11,830 nucleotides of DNA, taken from positions 1 to 11,830 of the forward strand of contig JBAUID010000135.1 of NCBI GenBank assembly GCA_049680625.1, read 5' to 3'. Positions 6,677 through 11,830 of the stretch are shown piece after piece (within the stretch, counting starts at the first letter, position 1; the number at the start of each line of letters is the position of its first letter). This stretch comes from JAUIAI01 sp049680625 (GTDB lineage: Bacteria > Pseudomonadota > Gammaproteobacteria > Burkholderiales > Burkholderiaceae_E). The notes beneath the pieces were generated by a model. The model had not been told where the DNA came from. It was given only the letters and a program-made list of their open reading frames with translations, and did not search any database. Position numbers and translations under genes: made by a program.

Positions 6677-8746
6677 ATGAGTTCCGCTGGCGGCTCTCAC
6701 CAGTCTTACTACAGCCAGTTACGCCGGGCCTACCTGGTTTACACCGGGGGGTTTGTATTTTTTGTATTGGCCCTGGCTTATGCAGAAATTCAGGGCGTAC
6801 CGCGCAGCACCATTGGCTATTTGTTCCTGGCCGTCACCGTTGCCTTATATGCCGCCATTGGCGTTATTAGCCGAACCAGCGATCCGGCTGAGTTTTACGT
6901 GGCCGGGCGTCGGGTGCCTGCGGTTTTTAATGGTATGGCGACGGCAGCTGACTGGATGTCGGCCGCTTCCTTTATCAGCCTGGCTGGCGGCTTATATGCC
7001 GGCGGTTACAGTGGCTTGGCTTTTGTGATGGGCTGGACCGGGGGTTATGTACTGGTCGCATTGTTGCTGGCCCCCTATCTGCGCGCGTTCGGGCAGTACA
7101 CAATTCCGGACTTCCTTGGAGCGCGTTTTGGTGGCCATATCCCGCGCACGATTGGCATCGTGATTACAATTCTCTGTTCGTTCACCTACCTTGTCGCCCA
7201 GATCTACGGGGTCGGGTTGATTACATCCCGACTCACCGGTGTTGAGTTTCAGATCGGTATTTTCCTGGGCCTGGGTGGAATATTAGTGTGTTCATTCCTG
7301 GGGGGTATGCGCGCTGTGACCTGGACACAGGTCTCGCAGTACATCGTCTTGATTATTGCGTACATGGTGCCGGTGATGTGGTTGTCGATCACTCAAACCG
7401 GCAGCCCTTTGCCGCAGTTTTCTTACGGTCAGCAGTTGCGTCAAGTGACCCAGATTGAAGAACGGTTGATTAAAGATCCCGCCGAATCTGAAGTTCGCGA
7501 AATATTCCGGCAACGAGCCGAAAAAGCCCGTGAGAACCTCGGCGACGTGAGCGCTGCGTATGAACGGGAAAAAGCAGCTTTCAGCAATGCAGTGACCTGG
7601 GATAATTTGGCGGAAATGGTTCCGGACGGTCGGCTTGATGCACAGAATCCGGCGCTGAATTTTCCGGTCGACGTCCAGACCGCTCGCAAGCAATGGGAAC
7701 TTGACCTGGCAAACGAAAGCAGGGCGGCGCCGCTGGTCCGACACGGTGAGCCATTTCCCGGGGAAACACTCGATGAGCGCAATAAGGCGCGTTGGAATTT
7801 CCTTGCTCTGGTGTTTTGTCTGATGGTTGGCACTGCTGCCTTGCCACATATCTTAATGCGCTACCTGACAACCCCAACGGTTAGTGCTGCCCGCAGCTCT
7901 GTGGCATGGTCACTGGGGTTTATCTTCTTGTTATACGTATCCGCGCCCGCACTGGCGGTGCTGGTGAAGTACACAATTTATACCGATGTTGTCGGTGTTG
8001 CGTTTACAGAGTTACCGGCGTGGATACGGCAGTGGCAATTGGTTGACCCTGGTCTGCTGTCGCTTGAAGATGTCAATCGCGACGGCATTGTGCAACGTGC
8101 CGAAATTGCAATCGGCGGCGATATTGTTGTGTTGGCCGCCCCCGAGATTGCGGGTTTGCCATACGTTGTATCGGGACTTGTCGCCGCCGGCGGGCTGGCC
8201 GCGGCTTTGTCGACAGCGGACGGATTGTTACTGACAATTTCCAGTGCGCTGTCGCACGACTTCTATTACCGGATGGCTAATCCCAGGGCATCTACCGGAC
8301 GACGAGTGATGTTGTCTAAGATTTTGTTGTTGTTTGTTGCGTTGCTCGCGGCAATGACCGCTGCACAACGGCCGGCAGACATCTTATTCCTGGTTGCCGC
8401 AGCGTTTTCTTTTGCGGCAGCCGGATTTTTCCCCGTGTTGGTACTCGGTATATTCTGGAAGCGAACCACCGGTCTGGGTGCCCTGGCAGGGATGATGGGT
8501 GGCCTGGGCGTGACGTTTTACTATATGACCTCAAACCAACCGTGGCTGCGGGAGCTGGTCTGGGGCGTCCCCCGAAGTGAGCCTTTTGACAACCTGTGGT
8601 GGGGTATCGAGCCCATTTCCGCTGGTGTGTTTGGGGTGCCGGTTGGCTTCGTATTGACCGTTGTCATTAGCCTGTTGACCCCCGTTCCGTCGGCACAAAC
8701 GCAGGCCTTAGTTGAAAGAATTCGCTACCCCGCCCCGATGAAGTAG
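6677..8746 (+). CDS. Sodium:solute symporter, VC_2705 subfamily; probable acetate or short organic acid permease
   Basis: The product is 689 aa, longer than the roughly 550 aa of ActP-type symporters. The start is ATG 6677, one base after the DUF4212 stop (TGAaATG), suggesting translational coupling; the upstream ribosome site is weak. SSS-family features include SDPAEFYVAGRRVP (68-81), ADWMSAASFISLAGG (91-105), the YTIPDFLGARFG segment (141-152) and the Na+-site helix LAAALSTADGLLL (507-519). About 125 hydrophilic residues (246-371), rich in charged helices, interrupt the membrane core. A second soluble segment holds DVNRDGIVQRAE (465-476), an exact fit to the EF-hand calcium loop pattern. 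Being downstream of acs, acetate is the likely substrate, but relatives also carry other carboxylates. It is an inner-membrane protein; the stop codon overlaps a promoter candidate for the tRNA. Confidence 0.92.
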   Translation: MSSAGGSHQSYYSQLRRAYLVYTGGFVFFVLALAYAEIQGVPRSTIGYLFLAVTVALYAAIGVISRTSDPAEFYVAGRRVPAVFNGMATAADWMSAASFISLAGGLYAGGYSGLAFVMGWTGGYVLVALLLAPYLRAFGQYTIPDFLGARFGGHIPRTIGIVITILCSFTYLVAQIYGVGLITSRLTGVEFQIGIFLGLGGILVCSFLGGMRAVTWTQVSQYIVLIIAYMVPVMWLSITQTGSPLPQFSYGQQLRQVTQIEERLIKDPAESEVREIFRQRAEKARENLGDVSAAYEREKAAFSNAVTWDNLAEMVPDGRLDAQNPALNFPVDVQTARKQWELDLANESRAAPLVRHGEPFPGETLDERNKARWNFLALVFCLMVGTAALPHILMRYLTTPTVSAARSSVAWSLGFIFLLYVSAPALAVLVKYTIYTDVVGVAFTELPAWIRQWQLVDPGLLSLEDVNRDGIVQRAEIAIGGDIVVLAAPEIAGLPYVVSGLVAAGGLAAALSTADGLLLTISSALSHDFYYRMANPRASTGRRVMLSKILLLFVALLAAMTAAQRPADILFLVAAAFSFAAAGFFPVLVLGIFWKRTTGLGALAGMMGGLGVTFYYMTSNQPWLRELVWGVPRSEPFDNLWWGIEPISAGVFGVPVGFVLTVVISLLTPVPSAQTQALVERIRYPAPMK

Positions 8747-8749
8747 AAT
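8721..8749 (+). promoter_or_regulatory. Promoter candidate for tRNA-Ser, overlapping the symporter stop codon
   Basis: TAGAAT at 8744-8749 is a 5-of-6 -10 box. TTCGCT at 8721-8726, 17 bases upstream, is a weak -35 (3 of 6). Transcription would start near 8756, about 3 bases before the tRNA. The bases after the -10 (GCCCGC) form a GC-rich discriminator, typical of stringently controlled stable RNA promoters. The first three bases of the -10 are the symporter TAG stop. Confidence 0.5.
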
Positions 8750-8758
8750 GCCCGCACC

Positions 8759-8850
8759 GGAGAGGTGGATGAGTGGTTGAAATCGCACGCCTGGAAAGCG
8801 TGTTCAGGGTTTACGCCTTGACGCGGGTTCGAATCCCGCTCTCTCCGCCA
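8759..8850 (+). tRNA. tRNA-Ser, anticodon GGA (reads UCC, UCU)
   Basis: This is a complete 92-nt class II tRNA with encoded CCA (8848-8850). The acceptor stem pairs GGAGAGG (8759-8765) with TCTCTCC (8840-8846), one G-U at the base. The anticodon stem CACGC/GCGTG (8786-8790/8798-8802) encloses CTGGAAA, with anticodon GGA at 8793-8795. The long variable arm at 8803-8822 is the serine hallmark. The T arm is GCGGG TTCGAAT CCCGC (8823-8839), and the discriminator base is G. It begins 12 bases after the symporter stop, so it could also be processed from acs-operon readthrough. Confidence 0.97.
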
Positions 8851-8890
8851 TAAAACAGCCCGCTGCCGCGGGTTTTTTTATGGCGGAGAG
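8841..8890. repeat. Inverted copy of the tRNA-Ser 3' end surrounding the terminator
   Basis: The last ten tRNA bases plus TAAAA (8841-8855) recur as an exact reverse complement at 8876-8890. Both arms are centred on the same TGCC loop as the terminator. Together they form a stem of about 23 pairs with one mismatch and one G-U. Transcripts that stop at the T run contain only part of the outer 3' arm. Readthrough RNA would contain all of it and could pair away the tRNA acceptor strand and CCA. Confidence 0.85.
8859..8879 (+). terminator. Intrinsic terminator of tRNA-Ser
   Basis: CCCGC (8859-8863), loop TGCC, GCGGG (8868-8872), then seven T (8873-8879). It starts 8 bases after the tRNA CCA end, a textbook rho-independent terminator. 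It probably also ends any acs-operon readthrough. Confidence 0.92.
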
Positions 8891-8913
8891 ATTCCGTGCA
8901 AAGCTCGGAAAGA

Positions 8914-8957
8914 GATTCTCCCGGGGTTGCGCTTGCAAGCCCAACCCCGGGAGAATC
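8914..8957. repeat. 44-base palindrome downstream of the tRNA
   Basis: GATTCTCCCGGGGTTG (8914-8929) and its exact reverse complement (8942-8957) flank a 12-base centre that contains the palindrome GCTTGCAAGC (8931-8940). The stem is 16 perfect pairs, then a C-C mismatch and a few more possible pairs. No U-tract follows. It resembles a REP-type or cruciform-forming element, but no second copy occurs in the window. Confidence 0.8.
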
Positions 8958-8962
8958 CCGCA

Positions 8963-9000
8963 CTCGGCAAAGCCGGGTCAAGAGCAATGGCGAAGCCGAG
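8963..9000. repeat. Third inverted repeat with two nested mini-hairpins
   Basis: CTCGGC (8963-8968) and GCCGAG (8995-9000) are complementary ends. Within them are CGGCaaaGCCG at the left and GGCgaaGCC at the right, two small hairpins with purine triloops. It immediately follows the 44-base palindrome, so three palindromic units lie in a row between the tRNA and the amine oxidase gene. Confidence 0.5.
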
Positions 9001-9044
9001 CCGTTAAGCAATGCCAAACCCAAGCCTCCCACCCAAACCCCTCT

Positions 9045-9084
9045 GCTAGCATGACCCCACCAGGCATTTCCCAAGGAGGCTAGC
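9045..9084 (+). promoter_or_regulatory. Amine oxidase ribosome binding site flanked by paired GCTAGC hexamers
   Basis: The strong AAGGAGG (9073-9079) lies 6 bases before ATG 9086. GCTAGC occurs at 9045-9050 and again at 9079-9084, overlapping the last base of the ribosome site. The self-complementary hexamers could pair across 28 bases and hold the ribosome site in a hairpin loop or stem edge. This is a candidate for translational control, not shown to act. Confidence 0.35.
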
Positions 9085-9085
9085 G

Positions 9086-11167
9086 ATGACCCACCCCCGT
9101 TATCCCATACACGACCCCAAAAAGCCACTATCCCCATTTCACCTGCTCACCGCACTAATCCTGTGCCTACTATCCCTAACCGCCACGTCATCACGCGCCA
9201 CAGCCCATCCACTGGATGGCCTGACTCCCGCAGAAATCACCCAGGTCGGTGAGATCTTACGAACCGCAGGTGTCGCCAGTGAGCAATCCCGATACGGATT
9301 AATCGAGTTGCTCGAGCCCGCCAAGTCAGACGTGCTTAACTGGACCAAAGACAAACCACTGCCACGAATGGCAACAGTCCATTTGCGCGAGCACGGCAAG
9401 GTGTCGAAAATTGTGGTCGATTTATCCCACGATAAAGTTGTTTCCAGCGAGCCGCTTGCTGGCCAGCCAATGGTTTTACTGGAAGAGTTTATTGGCTCCA
9501 TGCAACTTGCGCTTGGCAGCGCAGATTTTCAGGCTGCGCTGGCTAAGCGCAATATCACAGCTGATGATGTGTTCTGCCTGCCGCTGACTGCGGGAAGTTA
9601 TCCGGGTAATGCTTCGGCCGGCAAGCGCATTATGAAAGTGCCTTGTTACCTTAATCCAACCGGTTCGAATTTCTACGCCAAACCGATCGAAGGTTTGTTT
9701 GCTGTTGTTGATCTCGAAAGCAAAACGGTTCTCGAAGTTGTTGATGAAGCGGTTGTTCCCGTTGCAACTGACCCGTGGGGTTACACGGATGTCGAGTTAG
9801 AAAAACGTTTTGGCAAACTGCGCCCGGCGATGAATGCGGCCCAGCTGTCGCAAAAGGGCGGCGCAAATTTCACGATCGATGGATCACTCGTCAGTTGGGA
9901 TATCTGGCGTTTTCGCTACCGCACAGACAAGCGACCCGGCGTGGTGTTGTCTGATATTCAGGTTCAGTCACCAGAGAAGTCACCGCAAAAGTGGCGCTCC
10001 GTTTTGTACCAGGCTCATCTGTCGGAAGTTTTTGTGCCTTACATGGACCCGGGTGAAGCCTGGTATTGGCGTACTTATATGGACAGCGGTGAATACGGCT
10101 TTGGTATTTTCATGTCGCCGTTGCGTGCTGGTATCGATTGCCCCCGGTATGCCACCTTCCTGCCTGCGGTAGTTCACCAGGACAACGGCACACCGCTCGA
10201 AATTCCCGACGCAATCTGCATATTTGAGCGCAATATTGGTGACCCGGCATGGCGGCATTTTGAAGTGTTCGCCCAGAGCGAGAATTCATTCACTCCAACC
10301 GAGGGGCGGCCGGCCACAGAACTGGTATTTCGGTCTGCGTCAGAAGTTGGCAACTATGACTACCTTATTGACTATGTATTTCATCAGAACGGGCGTATTG
10401 ACATCATGGTCGGCTCAACCGGTCTGGATGCTGTCAAAGGGGTAGCGAGTCAATCCATGAATGACGCAAGCGCACAGGCTGACACCCAATACGGTACGTT
10501 AATTGCCCCCAATTTAGTGGCACCAAATCACGATCACTTTTTTAACTTTCGGCTCGACTTCGATATTGATGGAACGGCCAATACCTTTGTCCGCGCCCGC
10601 CTGGTAGCCGGCAAGCCGGCTGATAACGCATTGCGACGATCATTCTGGGTTGTTGAGAAGCAGGCGGTGAACTATGAACTAAACGGGCGTTTTCGAATTA
10701 ACCCTGCGACCCCGGCGATGTACCACGTCATGAACGCCAATACAGAAAGTGCATTGGGTCACCATCCCGGCTACATGATTAACCCACATAACTCATTTGC
10801 TTACGGACCATCGGATGTTCGTAATGACCCGCCGATGCGGCGCAATGCCTACATCGATTATTCGATATGGAACACTGCGTTCGACCCGGCTCAACGGTAC
10901 GCTGGCGGTGAACTGGCGTTCGCCAGTTCGGGCGAAGACTCGCTGCCGCAATGGGTTAAAGCCAATCGCCCGATTAACAACAAAGACATCGTTACCTGGT
11001 ACACGATGGGCTTTCATCACGTGCCCCGCATGGAAGACTGGCCAGTGATGTCAACCATGTGGAAGGGGATTCAGCTGGTGCCATTTAATTTCTTTGCCAA
11101 TAACCCGGCGGCAACAATTCGCACACCGCGCACGCCGCCCATGCCGGTATCACCCGCGAAAAATTGA
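9086..11167 (+). CDS. Secreted copper-containing primary-amine oxidase (TPQ cofactor)
   Basis: The product is 693 aa. It oxidises primary amines to aldehydes, releasing ammonia and hydrogen peroxide, in the periplasm or outside the cell. A long N-region, then hydrophobic LLTALILCLLSLTATSS and AxA at 38-40 form a Sec signal peptide; the mature protein begins near HPLDGLTPAEI, the usual start of the family. Catalytic residues are all present: base D333 in YMDSGEYGFG, TPQ precursor Y424 in GNYDY, copper ligands H482 and H484 in NHDHFF, and H645 in GFHHVPRMEDWPVM. It lacks the extra N-terminal D1 domain of E. coli TynA, so it is closer in size to the Arthrobacter enzymes. No adjacent aldehyde dehydrogenase or amine transporter is visible. 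The first 40 or so codons are C-rich with repeated CTA leucine codons, unlike the rest. Confidence 0.95.
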   Translation: MTHPRYPIHDPKKPLSPFHLLTALILCLLSLTATSSRATAHPLDGLTPAEITQVGEILRTAGVASEQSRYGLIELLEPAKSDVLNWTKDKPLPRMATVHLREHGKVSKIVVDLSHDKVVSSEPLAGQPMVLLEEFIGSMQLALGSADFQAALAKRNITADDVFCLPLTAGSYPGNASAGKRIMKVPCYLNPTGSNFYAKPIEGLFAVVDLESKTVLEVVDEAVVPVATDPWGYTDVELEKRFGKLRPAMNAAQLSQKGGANFTIDGSLVSWDIWRFRYRTDKRPGVVLSDIQVQSPEKSPQKWRSVLYQAHLSEVFVPYMDPGEAWYWRTYMDSGEYGFGIFMSPLRAGIDCPRYATFLPAVVHQDNGTPLEIPDAICIFERNIGDPAWRHFEVFAQSENSFTPTEGRPATELVFRSASEVGNYDYLIDYVFHQNGRIDIMVGSTGLDAVKGVASQSMNDASAQADTQYGTLIAPNLVAPNHDHFFNFRLDFDIDGTANTFVRARLVAGKPADNALRRSFWVVEKQAVNYELNGRFRINPATPAMYHVMNANTESALGHHPGYMINPHNSFAYGPSDVRNDPPMRRNAYIDYSIWNTAFDPAQRYAGGELAFASSGEDSLPQWVKANRPINNKDIVTWYTMGFHHVPRMEDWPVMSTMWKGIQLVPFNFFANNPAATIRTPRTPPMPVSPAKN

Positions 11168-11213
11168 GGGTGGGCGAGCTGAGCTCGTTAGCTTGTAACA
11201 ATTTGTCGCTGAT

Positions 11214-11240
11214 TTCGTTTAAGGGATTTTCCTCTAGAAT
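11214..11240 (+). promoter_or_regulatory. Sigma-70 promoter candidate for the outer-membrane protein gene
   Basis: TAGAAT at 11235-11240 is a good -10 box. The best -35 is only a weak TTTCGT near 11214-11219 with a short 15-base spacer. A start near 11247 would give a leader of about 93 bases. A 13-base palindrome (CGAGCTGAGCTCG, 11175-11187) just after the amine oxidase stop has no U-tract and is at best a weak terminator. Confidence 0.35.
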
Positions 11241-11339
11241 CCACACATCCCGCAAGAAGACCCAGTTACTCACTCAGTCAGCCGGAAATGCAGGTTGGTA
11301 ACGCGGGCCGTCTGACCACAACAAAAAGGATGCAAAGAT

Positions 11340-11830
11340 ATGAAAAGCAGAATCAGGCAAGCACTGATCACCGTCACCGCGGCCACCGGTTTTCTGATGT
11401 CAGCACCCAGCCAGGCCACTGACCTGAATTACAACTTTATTGAAGGCGGGTACGTCTTTAATGCTGATGCTGGCGTAGACGGTGATGGCTTTCGCCTGCG
11501 CGGATCTGTCGAAATCGCGCCGCAAATTGTCTTAATGGGTGAGATGTTCAACCTGAGTTTTGATAACGGAGGGTCAGCAAAAGGCCAGATGCTTGGTGCC
11601 GGCTATTTGATCCGCTACGACCAGCAGTTTGACTTGCTGGGTTCATTCGAGGTGGGCAATCTTGAAGCCCGGGGTCCGAATCCGAATGCTGCCAGGGTCG
11701 ATGAAACCGGCTTTCGGATCGGCCTGGGTGTGCGCGGCGTACTCGCTCCAAAGGTGGAAGGTTTTGGGCGCTTCGTTTATGAAAATTTTGACACCTCAGA
11801 TACCTATTTGGAGTTTGGCGGCTTTTACCA
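11340..11830 (+). CDS. Outer-membrane beta-barrel protein, Ax21-like (3' end outside window)
   Basis: The gene starts at ATG 11340, with AAGGA (11326-11330) 9 bases upstream, and stays open to the window end: 163 full codons are visible. A Sec signal peptide ends near SAPSQA, with maturation before TDLNYNF. The mature part begins LNYNFIEGGYVFNAD and continues as short alternating strands with aromatic ends and Asp/Asn-Gly turns (VDGDGFRLRGSVEIAP, GAGYLIRYD, GFRIGLGVRG, YLEFGGFY), as in small 8-10-stranded barrels. The opening resembles the Ax21 group described in Xanthomonas. Its function there is debated, and no substrate can be inferred here. It appears to have its own promoter rather than share the amine oxidase transcript. 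Confidence 0.82.
   Translation, partial: MKSRIRQALITVTAATGFLMSAPSQATDLNYNFIEGGYVFNADAGVDGDGFRLRGSVEIAPQIVLMGEMFNLSFDNGGSAKGQMLGAGYLIRYDQQFDLLGSFEVGNLEARGPNPNAARVDETGFRIGLGVRGVLAPKVEGFGRFVYENFDTSDTYLEFGGFY

Noticed and set aside
7292..7849. Minus-strand open frame of 185 codons across the symporter
   Set aside because: It is a shadow of the hydrophilic insert of the symporter, with no domain character.
8959..8968. Partial direct repeat of the tRNA T-arm (GAATCCCGC) as an attachment-site remnant
   Set aside because: Only about nine bases match, they overlap the 44-base palindrome, and no integrase or island lies between the copies.
8811..9137. Minus-strand open frame of 108 codons ending in GGESGIRTRVKA
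   Set aside because: It is the antisense of tRNA-Ser and the palindromes; GESGIRTR is the well-known false peptide made by reading a tRNA backwards.

Overview
The window looks like chromosomal DNA from a proteobacterium, most likely a gammaproteobacterium with moderate to slightly high GC. This is inferred from gene content: a UspF/UspG-like stress protein, a class I fumarase, an acs operon with a DUF4212 plus VC_2705-type sodium symporter pair, and an outer-membrane protein resembling the Xanthomonas Ax21 group. No mobile element, CRISPR array, phage gene or defence system is visible. The content is mostly ordinary metabolism and stress response, and the more unusual signals are in the intergenic DNA.

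Layout: (1) 1-1327 holds two convergent universal stress protein genes, a single-domain one cut by the window edge and a tandem-domain one, with a perfect 16-bp hairpin between them. The tandem gene has an FNR/Anr-like box upstream. (2) 1328-2007 is about 680 bases without a convincing gene. (3) 2008-2568 encodes a secreted protein of unknown function. (4) 2636-4159 (minus) is an iron-sulfur class I fumarase, divergent from (5) the acetate operon at 4379-8746: acetyl-CoA synthetase, DUF4212 small subunit and a large sodium:solute symporter. (6) 8759-8850 is tRNA-Ser(GGA), with a promoter candidate whose -10 box overlaps the symporter stop codon, followed by a clear intrinsic terminator. (7) 8841-9085 is dense in palindromes and becomes strongly C-rich. 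(8) 9086-11167 is a secreted copper amine oxidase with all catalytic residues. (9) 11340 to the window end is the start of an outer-membrane beta-barrel protein.

How the genes fit together: the symporter pair would import acetate or a similar short organic acid, acetyl-CoA synthetase would activate it, and fumarase works in the TCA cycle that burns it. The amine oxidase would release aldehyde, ammonia and hydrogen peroxide from primary amines in the periplasm. The stress proteins may respond to oxygen limitation, if the FNR/Anr-like box is real. The main things to check are the missing normal start codon of the DUF4212 gene, the inverted copy of the tRNA 3' end that surrounds its terminator, the calcium-loop-like motif in the symporter, and the palindrome cluster before the amine oxidase gene.
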